64,000 nucleotides of DNA from Diaphorobacter aerolatus (GTDB taxonomy: Bacteria; Pseudomonadota; Gammaproteobacteria; Burkholderiales; Burkholderiaceae_C): positions 2,666,001-2,730,000 of the forward strand of contig NZ_CP060783.1 in NCBI RefSeq assembly GCF_014489535.1, in the 5' to 3' direction. The position numbers and the translations under genes are program-made. Shown one piece after another: positions 19,615-31,697 of the stretch (the stretch's first letter is position 1; the number at the start of each line of letters is the position of its first letter). The notes under the pieces are model-generated. The model did not search any database and was not told the origin of the DNA. It was given only the letters and a program-made list of their open reading frames with translations.

Positions 19615-21945
19615 TCAGCGCCGCTCCATCGCCGACACCACACCTGAATGCTCCCACCATGCGGGCAGCAAGGCGCGCACCTGAGCGCGGGAAAACCGGT
19701 CGTCCATGAGATGGATGACGCCCTCGTCCTGCGGCGTGCGGATCACGCGCCCTGCCGCCTGCACCACCTTCTGCAGGCCCGGGAACAGATAGGTGTAGTC
19801 ATACCCCTTGCCAGCGAACAGTTGGTTCATGCGCTCGCTGATCTGCTCATTCACGGGATTGAGCTGCGGCAGCCCGAGCGTGGCGAGAAACGCGCCGATC
19901 AGACGCCGCCCCGGCAGGTCGATACCCTCCGCAAACGCGCCGCCCAGCACCGCAAATCCGATCCCCTGGCTGCTCTCGGTGAACTGGCCGAGGAACTCGC
20001 GCTGCTGCGCTTCGGCCATGCGACGCGACTGGCGCCACAGCGGGATCTGCGGATGATCGCGACTCAGCGCATCGGCCACCTGCTCCAGGTATTCATAGCT
20101 GCTGAAGAACGCCAGATAGTTGCCGCGCCGCGCCGCAAACTGCGCGGCCATCAGCCGCACCACCGGCTCGATGGAAGCCGCGCGGTGCGCATACCGCGTG
20201 GAAATGTGGCGCGCGACGTGCACCGCCAGTTGCTCGGCGCGAAACGGCGACCCGACCTCGAGCGTCGCGTGCCGCTCGGGCAGTCCCAGCAGATCGGCAT
20301 GAAAGGCCATGGGCTGCAAGGTGGCCGAGAACAGCGTGGCCGCATGCACGTCGGCCCAGCGCTCGGCCAGATAGGGCGCGGGCACGATGTTGCGCACGCT
20401 GATGTCGGTCTCGCCCGCCTTGGCATGCAGGGCCTTGCTGCGCTGCATGTCGATGAGCGAATGGTCACCGAAATTCTCGAGCAGGCGCAGCACCTGAAGC
20501 ACTTCCATCTGAAACCCATGCACGTCGGCATCGAGCGTGTCGGGATGGTCCGCGAAATGCTCGCCAATCGACTGCACGCACTGCGTCAGCGCATTGAGCA
20601 ATGAAGACGGAAAGGCCTCGTGCACCGCGTAGTCACCGACCTGCGCCTTGTTCAGCGCGCTCCATTGCCGCTTGACCGACGCAAGTGCCTTCTTCACACG
20701 CGGCGCGGCGTCGGCCGTGGAAGACTGCGCGGCCAGCTTCAGCGCCTCGGGAGACAACGTGGCGCTGAACATGCCGCGTGCGCGATCCATCAGGTTGTGC
20801 GCCTCGTCGACCAGCAAGGCCACGCGCCACTCGTTCGCCTGCGTGAGGGCACGCAGCAGGCCGCCAAAATCGAAAAAATAGTTGTAGTCGCCCACCACCA
20901 CGTCGACCCAGCGCGCCAGCTCCTGCGACAGGTAGTACGGGCAGATTCCGTGCACCAGCGCCACCGAGCGCACGCTCTCCTGATCGAGCAATTGCGACGG
21001 CTCGGCGAGCGCATCGGCGCGTGCCTGCGGCAGGCGGTCATAGAAGCCGCTCGCGAGCGGGCAGGCATCGCCATGGCAGGCGCTGCCCGGGTTCTCGCAG
21101 GATTTCTCGCGCGCCACCATTTCGAGTACGCGCAACGACGCGCGCCCCTCGTCGCGCAACTCGCGCAGCGCATCCAGCGCGAGCTGCCTTCCCGACGTCT
21201 TCGCCGACAGATAGAACAGCTTGTCGATGCGCTGACCCGGCATTGCCTTGAGCGCCGGAAAGATCGTGCCCACCGTCTTGCCGATGCCTGTGGGTGCCTG
21301 CGCGAGCAGCACGCGGCCCTTGGTGGTGGCGCGGTACACGGCCTCGGCCAGTTCCCGCTGGCCGGCGCGAAACTGCGGATGCGAAAACGCCAGCGCCTGC
21401 AACGCCGCATCGCGCTCCCTGCGATGCGCGGCCTCCAGCAGCGCCCACGCCATGAACAGGCGGCATTGCGCCTCGAAAAAATCCCGCAGATCGACCGCGC
21501 TCCAGTGTTCGGTGAACAGCGTCTCGCGCTCGCTGTCGATGTCGAAATACACGAGGGCGATATCGAGCGACTCCAGGCCGCGCGCCTCGCACAGCAGCCA
21601 GCCGTAGATGCGCGCCTGCGCCCAGTGCAGCGCACGTTGCGCCGGGGACTGGCGATCGAGCCGGCCCTTGAAGGTCTTGATTTCTTCGAGCCGCCGTGCC
21701 TTGGTATCAAAGCCATCGGCGCGGCCGCAGACCTGCAGGTTCTGATAGTGGCTCTTGAGTAGGATCTCGGACTCGTAGCTCGTGCCATCGCGCCTGCCCG
21801 TCACCTTGCCGTGCCCGGCAATTCCTTCGAGCGCGGTGGGCGCGGGCGTGAAGCGCAAATCCAGATCGCCCGACTTGGCCGTGAAGGCGCACAGCTCGCG
21901 CACCGCAATGCGGTAGTGGTGATCGGGCAGCGGCAGATCAGGCAT
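19615..21945 (-). CDS. Fe-S superfamily 2 helicase (DinG/Rad3-like) with N-terminal PD-(D/E)XK region
   Basis: A helicase of about 776 residues. The N-terminal 200 residues include CGRADGFD and EEIKTFKG, a Cas4-like PD-(D/E)XK pattern. Motif I is APTGIGKT; an Fe-S cysteine set follows in EKSCENPGSACHGDACPL and HGICPYY; the DEAH box is LLVDEAHNL; the C-terminal motif VVQAAGRVIRTPQDEG closes the motor. This is the XPD/DinG fold that unwinds 5'-to-3'. The start was chosen at MPDLPLP, where it overlaps the upstream nuclease-like gene by 8 bases. The pair sits behind a LexA-like box, so a damage-induced repair role is inferred. Confidence 0.85.
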   Translation of the reverse strand: MPDLPLPDHHYRIAVRELCAFTAKSGDLDLRFTPAPTALEGIAGHGKVTGRRDGTSYESEILLKSHYQNLQVCGRADGFDTKARRLEEIKTFKGRLDRQSPAQRALHWAQARIYGWLLCEARGLESLDIALVYFDIDSERETLFTEHWSAVDLRDFFEAQCRLFMAWALLEAAHRRERDAALQALAFSHPQFRAGQRELAEAVYRATTKGRVLLAQAPTGIGKTVGTIFPALKAMPGQRIDKLFYLSAKTSGRQLALDALRELRDEGRASLRVLEMVAREKSCENPGSACHGDACPLASGFYDRLPQARADALAEPSQLLDQESVRSVALVHGICPYYLSQELARWVDVVVGDYNYFFDFGGLLRALTQANEWRVALLVDEAHNLMDRARGMFSATLSPEALKLAAQSSTADAAPRVKKALASVKRQWSALNKAQVGDYAVHEAFPSSLLNALTQCVQSIGEHFADHPDTLDADVHGFQMEVLQVLRLLENFGDHSLIDMQRSKALHAKAGETDISVRNIVPAPYLAERWADVHAATLFSATLQPMAFHADLLGLPERHATLEVGSPFRAEQLAVHVARHISTRYAHRAASIEPVVRLMAAQFAARRGNYLAFFSSYEYLEQVADALSRDHPQIPLWRQSRRMAEAQQREFLGQFTESSQGIGFAVLGGAFAEGIDLPGRRLIGAFLATLGLPQLNPVNEQISERMNQLFAGKGYDYTYLFPGLQKVVQAAGRVIRTPQDEGVIHLMDDRFSRAQVRALLPAWWEHSGVVSAMERR

Positions 21946-22789
21946 TGCCGCCACGTGGCTCGTCGCTGCCGAGCTGCACTTGCGCATGCTGCAATTCCTC
22001 GTCGAACTGCAGCGGCGTCGCCTTGCACAATGCCATCCACACCGCAAACGGCAGCCTGCAATTCGCATGTCGCGCAGGCCGCAAAAGCTCGAAGCGCGGC
22101 GCGTCGTCGACATTGCCGTGCATGACCCAGACGCCATACTCTTCGGGCAATTCCTCGGGTTCGGCGATCCCCGCGGGGAAGACGTAATGGCACTCCTCGC
22201 TGAGCCAGTGATAGGCCAGTCGCTTGGCCTGGTGGCGCAGATCGGAGAGCAGATCGGCGCGACTGGCCTTGACCTCGTGCACCAGTGGATGCAGATAGCG
22301 CTGCGTCGAGGTATTGCGAATCGAGAACAGATCGGGCCGGGCCACCCGCCAGATGCGCCGCGCGGCGCGCTGCACCTCCGGCGCCAGTTGCGCCTCGTCA
22401 GGCCAGAGCATGTCGCCCGGCGCGCTCACCCCGGCGGGTACGGCGGCGGGCTGCACCGGCTCTTCCAGCGCGGCGCGCAGCATGAGTTCGCGCCACACGA
22501 TGCGCCCCTGCGGCAGCAACTGCTGCTGCGCAAAGCGATGTTCGATCCGGTCATGCAGCGTGATCGAGCGCACGCCTTTTTGCCTGGCATCGGCCAGCAG
22601 GGCAATCGCCGTGTCGGTCAGCCGAAGCCGCTCATGGCCCTCGGGAGTCACCTGCAGGCAGGCCAGCCCCGCCGCCAGCAACTCGATTTCGAGCGCGTCC
22701 TGACACGGCCAGCCCGCAGAGCGCCAGATCTGCATCAGGCGCGTGCGGTGGTGACGGGAAAGCGGCGGGCAGGGCGAGATCGTTGGCAT
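21938..22789 (-). CDS. PD-(D/E)XK nuclease-like protein, helicase partner
   Basis: A 283-residue protein with a candidate nuclease core: RPDLFSI, then HEVKASRADLLSDLRHQAKRLAYHWL and CHYVFP. The spaced D...ExK is the PD-(D/E)XK signature. The N-terminal part (ITLHDRIEHRF and surroundings) may be a winged-helix region. The gene overlaps the downstream helicase gene and starts 7 bases after a LexA-like box. No experimentally defined family is recognised, but the pairing with a Fe-S helicase suggests joint DNA processing. Confidence 0.65.
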   Translation of the reverse strand: MPTISPCPPLSRHHRTRLMQIWRSAGWPCQDALEIELLAAGLACLQVTPEGHERLRLTDTAIALLADARQKGVRSITLHDRIEHRFAQQQLLPQGRIVWRELMLRAALEEPVQPAAVPAGVSAPGDMLWPDEAQLAPEVQRAARRIWRVARPDLFSIRNTSTQRYLHPLVHEVKASRADLLSDLRHQAKRLAYHWLSEECHYVFPAGIAEPEELPEEYGVWVMHGNVDDAPRFELLRPARHANCRLPFAVWMALCKATPLQFDEELQHAQVQLGSDEPRGGNA

Positions 22790-22795
22790 CGGACA

Positions 22796-22811
22796 CTGAT
22801 TTTATATACAG
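22796..22811. promoter_or_regulatory. LexA-like box, one mismatch
   Basis: Read on the minus strand this is CTGT, eight A/T bases, then TCAG, which differs from the LexA consensus ACAG at one position. It lies 7 bases upstream of the nuclease-like gene, a position where LexA would block transcription. With the helicase downstream, SOS control is likely but needs a binding or induction test. Confidence 0.6.
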
Positions 22812-22836
22812 CATCGCATTTCTGGCGGACAAAGGA

Positions 22837-22874
22837 AAAAATCCGCCTCACTGCCAGGCAGTCAGGCGGATTTT
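22837..22874 (-). terminator. Rho-independent terminator (bidirectional-looking)
   Basis: An extended hairpin has outer arms AAAATCCGCCT and AGGCGGATTTT and a paired inner part. On the minus strand the stem is followed by a T run, so it ends the transcript of the secreted protein gene at 22896. The A/T arms could also work on the plus strand. Confidence 0.75.
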
Positions 22875-22895
22875 CAGCGGCGCTTGAAGTTTGAA

Positions 22896-23723
22896 TTACT
22901 TCGTTTCGTTCGCCAGTTGTGCCTTGTTCAGGCTTTCGACGCTGGGAGCCACCAGGCCCTTGGGCGCGATGCCCGTGCCGACGGAATCGGCCGTGGTGAG
23001 GCGACGCACATACAGCAGGTCCGTACCTGGCTTGGACAACGTGCCCGCAACACCTTCGCCTTCGTTCACGCTGTAGGTGAAGCGATAGACGCGGATGATC
23101 TGGGAGTTGGCATCGCGCTTGATGCACTGCACGTTTCCGGCGTTCTCACCGAAGATGATGTTCTCGCAGCCGAAACGCTTGTCGGACGTGGACATCATGC
23201 CCGTGCCGGTACCGGAACCGTCGACCGGTGTATCGAGCTTGTAGAACTCGGTGCTGATGCCGAGATCGCCCACCGCAGTCATGAGCCACTGGCCCTTGAG
23301 GCTTTCAGGCTTGGTGTCGTAGGTGAATTGGTAGCGCGAGATTTCCTTCTCGCCTTCGTTCGGGAAAGTCACATAGCCCTTGGTGCCCGATTCGAAACGC
23401 AACTTCACCTCACCCGCATCGCCCACTTCCTGCGCATTCTCGGCACCGCCGCCGAAGTAGCGACCACCGCGGTACTGATGCAGCTTGCCGGTGAACTTGT
23501 TGTCCTTGATAGCGCCCGAAGCGAGGTAGAACGCCGGTGCGCCGGAAATGTCGTACGCATACATCTGCATCACGAGTGTCGAGCCTTGGACATCCAGCGC
23601 CATGCCGCGACCGGGGCCGCCATTGTTTTCACTCGTGATCACCCAGGCACCGGCCTGAGGTGCGAAGGCCTGCGCCACACCGGCACCCAACAATCCGCCA
23701 ATCAGTAGAAGCTTCTTCAACAT
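22896..23723 (-). CDS. Secreted protein of an unnamed family (paralogue of 48424-50017)
   Basis: A 275-residue exported protein. The ATG at 23723 was chosen over an upstream TTG because GGAG lies 8 bases before it. The signal peptide ends near AQA, and the mature protein begins FAPQAGAWVITSENNG. It then shows GPGRGMALDVQ, an alternating hydrophobic stretch with FYLASG, and YRGGRYFGG. The same pattern occurs twice in the protein at 48424-50017, so these are paralogues. The composition suggests a beta-rich domain. No known family is recognised. Confidence 0.75.
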   Translation of the reverse strand: MLKKLLLIGGLLGAGVAQAFAPQAGAWVITSENNGGPGRGMALDVQGSTLVMQMYAYDISGAPAFYLASGAIKDNKFTGKLHQYRGGRYFGGGAENAQEVGDAGEVKLRFESGTKGYVTFPNEGEKEISRYQFTYDTKPESLKGQWLMTAVGDLGISTEFYKLDTPVDGSGTGTGMMSTSDKRFGCENIIFGENAGNVQCIKRDANSQIIRVYRFTYSVNEGEGVAGTLSKPGTDLLYVRRLTTADSVGTGIAPKGLVAPSVESLNKAQLANETK

Positions 23724-23862
23724 TGATTTCTCCAATTCTCAACCACAGAACCTGGTTGGTAAACCTAGGATTATATCAAGGGCTGCTAATAAACCGAACG
23801 GGGGGTCGTGTTGCTCGAATAGGCCGGGCGATATTCAGCACGCAAGCCGATAGGCACGCAAC

Positions 23863-25755
<1,893 letters not shown>

Positions 25756-25999
25756 GCCGCTCCTGTCGATGAAAGGATTGCAGACCGTGATCCTGGGGCG
25801 GCCGGTGGCACGGCTGAACGCACATCCGCCCATCACCCCAAACCCTCTATTGTGCTACTGCTCGCGCCGGATCGGGCGCTCGGCTGGATCAAGCCCTGGC
25901 AATTCGTGCAGCGCACGAAGGAACGCGAGTATTCCTCGCAAAAACAGGGACTCCGCGTTCCCGCGCCTGCGAAACCTCCCGCTTCCATACAATCACGGC

Positions 26000-27064
26000 A
26001 TGACCCTGCCTCACTACACCCGCGCCCAGCAGCTTCCCGAGATTCTGGAGAACCGCATCGCGATTCTCGATGGTGCCATGGGCACGATGATCCAGCGCTT
26101 CAAGCTCGGTGAGGCACAGTATCGCGGCGAAGGCTACAACGGCCCCGGCACCGCGGGAGACCGCTTCAAGGACTTTGCACGCGATGTCAAAGGCAACAAC
26201 GAGTTGCTCTCGATCACCCGCCCCGACGTGATCCGCGACATCCACGAGCGCTACCTGGCCGCAGGTGCCGACCTGATCGAGACCAATACCTTCGGCGCCA
26301 CCACCATTGCCCAGGAAGACTACGGCATGGCCGAGCTGGCACGCGAGATGAACCTCGCCTCCGCGCAACTGGCCCGCGCAGCCTGCGACAAATATTCGAC
26401 ACCCGACAAGCCACGCTACGTGGCCGGCGCACTGGGCCCCACACCCAAGACCGCCAGCATCAGCCCCGACGTCAACGACCCCGGCGCCCGCAACGTCACG
26501 TTCGAGCAACTGCGCAAGGCCTATTTCGAACAGACCATAGCGCTCATCGAGGGCGGCGCAGACGTCATCCTCGTTGAAACCATTTTCGACACCCTGAACG
26601 CCAAGGCCGCCCTGTTCGCCGTCGAGGAAGCCTTCGACGCCACCGGCGAAATCCTGCCGATCATGATCAGCGGCACCGTCACCGACGCCTCCGGCCGCAT
26701 CCTCTCCGGCCAGACCGTGACGGCGTTCTGGCACAGCGTGCGCCACGCCAACCCGCTGTCCATCGGTTTGAACTGCGCACTCGGCGCAACACTGATGCGC
26801 CCCTACATCCAGGAACTGAACAAGGCCGCCCCCGACACCTTCATCAGCTGCTACCCCAACGCCGGCCTGCCCAACCCGATGAGCGACACCGGCTTTGACG
26901 AAACCCCCGACGTCACCTCCCGCCTCGTCCACGAATTCGCGGCGGAAGGCTTGGTCAACGTCGTCGGCGGCTGCTGCGGTACCACGCCGGATCACATAGC
27001 AGCGATTGGAAAAGCTGTGGGGCAGGTGAAGACGCGGCAGGTTTTTTATCCGGCCACGGCGTAG
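26000..27064 (+). CDS. metH1: Methionine synthase, homocysteine-binding half
   Basis: A 354-residue homocysteine S-methyltransferase domain protein, equal to the N-terminal module of cobalamin-dependent methionine synthase. It has [13 protein letters not shown] near the N-terminus and the zinc-binding cysteines in GLNCALGA and [11 protein letters not shown]. Betaproteobacteria commonly split MetH into this protein and a larger one with folate, B12 and activation domains; the larger half is at 36432-39199 on the opposite strand. A TACAAT hexamer lies 7 bases before the start, which could make the message nearly leaderless. No riboswitch is seen in front of this half. Confidence 0.9.
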   Translation: MTLPHYTRAQQLPEILENRIAILDGAMGTMIQRFKLGEAQYRGEGYNGPGTAGDRFKDFARDVKGNNELLSITRPDVIRDIHERYLAAGADLIETNTFGATTIAQEDYGMAELAREMNLASAQLARAACDKYSTPDKPRYVAGALGPTPKTASISPDVNDPGARNVTFEQLRKAYFEQTIALIEGGADVILVETIFDTLNAKAALFAVEEAFDATGEILPIMISGTVTDASGRILSGQTVTAFWHSVRHANPLSIGLNCALGATLMRPYIQELNKAAPDTFISCYPNAGLPNPMSDTGFDETPDVTSRLVHEFAAEGLVNVVGGCCGTTPDHIAAIGKAVGQVKTRQVFYPATA

Positions 27065-27198
27065 GGCGATAAAAGGACGCGACGCGCATGTGATGTGCGT
27101 CGTGGTGGTTTGCTGTTGCAGCGGCGTTGGGAGCCAGCTGTGTTCTGGGCGGGAGCTTGGTCAAGGAGCGCTGTTGCGCGCTATGGCTTGGCGATGAG
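27065..27198. other. Intergenic gap between metH1 and the array, no gene seen
   Basis: This 134-base stretch follows metH1 and leads to the degenerate first CRISPR repeat. A weak hairpin (ACGCGCAT facing ATGTGCGT) lies near its start but lacks a T run. It shows no A/T-rich leader and no promoter that could be named with confidence. Confidence 0.4.
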
Positions 27199-30100
27199 GC
27201 TTGGGGCAGTGCATATATCCCAGTGAACTAAACTACTTCATCGGGATTCCGGGGTCGAGGCCGCGTTCCGGCCAGTGCACGTATCCCAGTGAACTAAACT
27301 AATACGAGCAATAACTTCAAAACCCGCCAAGTTCCGGCCAGTGCACATATCCCAGTGAACTAAACTTCGATTGGTGGTTGCAATGATCACCGACGGGTTC
27401 CGGCCAGTGCACATATCCCAGTGAACTAAACTACTTTCTGCGCTTTGGCCTTTATCTTGTCTGTTCCGGCCAGTGCACATATCCCAGTGAACTAAACTCC
27501 GACAGCGCACGAATCTCGCGCTCCGCTGGTTCCGGCCAGTGCACATATCCCAGTGAACTAAACTCCGACAGCGCACGAATCTCGCGCTCCGCTGGTTCCG
27601 GCCAGTGCACATATCCCAGTGAACTAAACTCGTAGAGCGCGGGAGAACAGTTTTGGCCGGGTTCCGGCCAGTGCACATATCCCAGTGAACTAAACTCACG
27701 TTCCCCTAGAAAATCACGTTGCGCCGGTTCCGGCCAGTGCACATATCCCAGTGAACTAAACTTACATCCTCGATGGCCATGATCAGACCCTCGTTCCGGC
27801 CAGTGCACATATCCCAGTGAACTAAACTTAGCGCGAAGAATACCATCAACAAACAAGGTTCCGGCCAGTGCACATATCCCAGTGAACTAAACTGTTGACC
27901 AAGCTAAGGATGTAGCCGCCCATGTTCCGGCCAGTGCACATATCCCAGTGAACTAAACTTTTTGCTCTGCTGCCTTGTGCTGCCCTATGGTTCCGGCCAG
28001 TGCACATATCCCCGTGAACTAAACTGCGCTTCTTCGTCTCCTTCGCTTGCACGTTGTTCCGGCCAGTGCACATATCCCAGTGAACTAAACTAGGATCAAC
28101 AGCAGGGAATCCGCTCACGGGGTTCCGGCCAGTGCACATATCCCAGTGAACTAAACTCGAAATGAACACGCTGCGAGAAGCCTCGGAGTTCCGGCCAGTG
28201 CACATATCCCAGTGAACTAAACTACGTCCACGCTAGACTCGATGCTGGCCGCGGTTCCGGCCAGTGCACATATCCCAGTGAACTAAACTCGGCACCACAT
28301 AGTCGGGCAGCGCTCCCGAGTTCCGGCCAGTGCACATATCCCAGTGAACTAAACTTCAAAGGAAATCGACCGCGACGAACTGATGGTTCCGGCCAGTGCA
28401 CATATCCCAGTGAACTAAACTGAGCTGCTCGATGGTGGCTGGGCCTGTCTGGTTCCGGCCAGTGCACATATCCCAGTGAACTAAACTTTTTCGCCATTTG
28501 CCATTGCTTAGCCTCCGGTTCCGGCCAGTGCACATATCCCAGTGAACTAGACTATATCATTGATCATCACAGATTCGGTGATAGTTCCGGCCAGTGCACA
28601 TATCCCAGTGAACTAAACTGTGAAGCACGCGCGCCTGTCGTCAGCTTCGGTTCCGGCCAGTGCACATATCCCAGTGAACTAAACTCTCGGCAAGCCGCTG
28701 ATCGTGGTTGTAGCCGTTCCGGCCAGTGCACATATCCCAGTGAACTAAACTCTCGGCAAGCCGCTGATCGTGGTTGTAGCCGTTCCGGCCAGTGCACATA
28801 TCCCAGTGAACTAAACTGCGGGCAATCTGTTCCCGATGGCAGACAAGGTTCCGGCCAGTGCACATATCCCAGTGAACTAAACTTTTCGTGCGGATCGCCA
28901 GCGCTGCTGACAAGTTCCGGCCAGTGCACATATCCCAGTGAACTAAACTAGGCCGTCTCTCGCGGCCATGGCCGCGATTGTTCCGGCCAGTGCACATATC
29001 CCAGTGAACTAAACTGGGACGCACGTAGCATGTGTTGCTCCGGCGGTTCCGGCCAGTGCACATATCCCAGTGAACTAAACTTTTCTTTGGCCGCTTCGCT
29101 TTGGGCGGGCTGTTCCGGCCAGTGCACATATCCCAGTGAACTAAACTCTGCGCCGCATCAAGGTAGCAGCCCTCCGAGTTCCGGCCAGTGCACATATCCC
29201 AGTGAACTAAACTCACGACATGGAGCGAAGCTGCTGCGTTCGTGTTCCGGCCAGTGCACATATCCCAGTGAACTAAACTACCCCCGCCGTTCACTGTTGC
29301 GACGGCTGGGTTCCGGCCAGTGCACATATCCCAGTGAACTAAACTGATCGCAGCAAATTTAAGAAAGCACCCAGAGTTCCGGCCAGTGCACATATCCCAG
29401 TGAACTAAACTTGCCGTTGACAAGGTCACCGGCCCATTGAAGTTCCGGCCAGTGCACATATCCCAGTGAACTAAACTGGCTCTATCGTGTGGACACTTGG
29501 CGCTACTGTTCCGGCCAGTGCACATATCCCAGTGAACTAAACTTCATTGTTCGCGTGTCCGATGTGAGCGGTTGTTCCGGCCAGTGCACATATCCCAGTG
29601 AACTAAACTGGCGAAGATATTGGTGCAACCGTGCGTGGAGTTCCGGCCAGTGCACATATCCCAGTGAACTAAACTGCGAGGCGCTGTCGGCGTTTGCACT
29701 GCGGTGTTCCGGCCAGTGCACATATCCCAGTGAACTAAACTGTTGCGAGCAGGTGCATAGTTCCTTTAAGCGTTCCGGCCAGTGCACATATCCCAGTGAA
29801 CTAAACTTTTGCCGCGATTGCCAAGTCGCACGGCGTCGTTCCGGCCAGTGCACATATCCCAGTGAACTAAACTACCTTTGACGATGACGACGTCGAAGTC
29901 CTGGTTCCGGCCAGTGCACATATCCCAGTGAACTAAACTTGAGCCGCAGGCGCAGCGATTGCGCGTTGAGTTCCGGCCAGTGCACATATCCCAGTGAACT
30001 AAACTACCAACAGATTTTTGCCGCACCAGCGACAAGTTCCGGCCAGTGCACATATCCCAGTGAACTAAACTAACAACACCGGCGCGCCGAACCACGCCAG

Positions 30101-31261
30101 AAGTTCCGGCCAGTGCACATATCCCAGTGAACTAAACTAAAGCACGCCAGATTCGGCAAATACGCCCTGTTCCGGCCAGTGCACATATCCCAGTGAACTA
30201 AACTCGCGTATTCGCGTAGGGCAGCGGGCAAAGTGTTCCGGCCAGTGCACATATCCCAGTGAACTAAACTCCACCGGCGCGAACTGCGAGATCCACCGGT
30301 GTTCCGGCCAGTGCACATATCCCAGTGAACTAAACTGCTCACGGGCGTGTACTCAACGCTCGTGCCGTTCCGGCCAGTGCACATATCCCAGTGAACTAAA
30401 CTCGTCGGCGGCTTCAACCAGCGGCTGCGCTGGTTCCGGCCAGTGCACATATCCCAGTGAACTAAACTCAAATGGCGCGAGCGCCAACAGGCGCAGCAGT
30501 TCCGGCCAGTGCACATATCCCAGTGAACTAAACTTGCGCGTCCATTCTCCGCAGCCTCGGGGGAGTTCCGGCCAGTGCACATATCCCAGTGAACTAAACT
30601 GGGTCTAGCGGGCTTGGCATGAAGCCGGGTGTTCCGGCCAGTGCACATATCCCAGTGAACTAAACTTCTGCGCCGTCATGGGCAGACTTCGTGGCAGTTC
30701 CGGCCAGTGCACATATCCCAGTGAACTAAACTTGAGGACGCAGTCTGGAAAGCGCGCGGTTTGTTCCGGCCAGTGCACATATCCCAGTGAACTAAACTGG
30801 TTTCGACCAAGCTGCGGCGTCTAATCAGGTTCCGGCCAGTGCACATATCCCAGTGAACTAAACTGGCGTATCCGTGGTTAGTGCCAATACTGACGTTCCG
30901 GCCAGTGCACATATCCCAGTGAACTAAACTCCCGCGAGGCGTATGAGACAGAACTACGCGCGTTCCGGCCAGTGCACATATCCCAGTGAACTAAACTGGA
31001 AGCGAAGTAGATGGAGCGTATTCGGAGGTTCCGGCCAGTGCACATATCCCAGTGAACTAAACTGGGCTACGACACCGTGCCTGCAAGTCAGGAGTTCCGG
31101 CCAGTGCACATATCCCAGTGAACTAAACTGCCGCTCAGGCAGTCCAGTCTGACGACCCTGTTCCGGCCAGTGCACATATCCCAGTGAACTAAACTATCGC
31201 CCTTGATCAATGGCCACACGTCAGCGTTCCGGCCAGTGCACATATCCCAGTGAACTAAACT
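27199..31261 (+). CRISPR. Type II-C CRISPR array, 62 repeats and 61 spacers
   Basis: Repeats of 36 bases begin GTTCCGGCCAGT and end GTGAACTAAACT, with spacers of 30 bases (one of 29 at 27829, two of 31 starting at 30072 and 30931). The leftmost repeat (27199) is degenerate with five mismatches, and the second (27265) has one change. Single changes also occur in the repeats at 27990 and 28518. The crRNA strand is plus, because the tracrRNA anti-repeat is complementary to it. Array transcription therefore runs toward cas2, against the cas operon, and ends at a terminator at 31275. The repeat ends in TAAACT, a possible -10, as in II-C systems with a promoter in each repeat. Two spacers are duplicated in tandem (27499 and 27565; 28686 and 28752). 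Confidence 0.98.
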
Positions 31262-31274
31262 GTGTCCGCGATAA

Positions 31275-31299
31275 CCCCTTGATTTTTCAAGGGGTTTTT
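31275..31299 (+). terminator. Terminator at the end of the CRISPR array
   Basis: CCCCTTG and CAAGGGG pair across an ATTTTT loop and are followed by TTTTT. It lies 14 bases beyond the last repeat. The T run is on the plus strand only, which supports plus-strand transcription of the array. Confidence 0.8.
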
Positions 31300-31331
31300 C
31301 GCTTTTGCGCCTGGGGAAATCATGGAAAAAG

Positions 31332-31658
31332 TTAGAAAAGATCGAACTGATCCGGTGGTTTTTGAGCCGCTTGCTGGCTTTTTCCATGGAAGGTGATGGT
31401 GCGTTCGTACTGTTTGTCGGTGAATTGGAGGATATGCACTTTCCCTCCGTTCGGCAATGAGCGCTCCACCGTTTTGCACAAGGTGTCCACCTGGGCCTGG
31501 CTGGTGCAAAAGCGAAGATACACGCTGAACTGACTCATCTGAAACCCGATGTCCAGCAATGCATTGCGAAACCCGGTTGCAGCCTTGCGTTCGGCTTTTG
31601 TGATCACGGGCAAATCAAACATCACCAGCATCCACATGAGTCGGTACCCTGAAAGCAT
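31332..31658 (-). CDS. cas2: CRISPR-associated endonuclease Cas2
   Basis: A 108-residue Cas2. The ferredoxin-like first strand MWMLVMFDLPV carries the conserved aspartate (D15), and GFQMSQFSVYLRFC is the second conserved strand. With Cas1 it forms the complex that integrates new spacers. It is the last gene of the cas operon, 39 bases after cas1, and ends about 70 bases from the final CRISPR repeat. Confidence 0.95.
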   Translation of the reverse strand: MLSGYRLMWMLVMFDLPVITKAERKAATGFRNALLDIGFQMSQFSVYLRFCTSQAQVDTLCKTVERSLPNGGKVHILQFTDKQYERTITFHGKSQQAAQKPPDQFDLF

Positions 31659-31697
31659 GATGAATGACTCCGCATAGGGGTTGAGAGCCTTGGCTGC

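Noticed and set aside
25756..25999. A riboswitch in front of metH1
   Set aside because: None of the SAH aptamer elements seen before metH2 occurs here, and no cobalamin or SAM element could be recognised.
27061..27120. Hairpin after metH1 as a rho-independent terminator
   Set aside because: The stem is imperfect and no T run follows it.
27065..27198. CRISPR leader on the left side of the array
   Set aside because: The stretch is not A/T rich and adjoins the degenerate repeats, which mark the old end.
27238..31175. Many open frames across the array that repeat SLVHWDMCTGRN, FSSLGYVHWPE or SGQCTYPSELN
   Set aside because: These are translations of the 66-base CRISPR unit, which is a multiple of three. 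They are not proteins.
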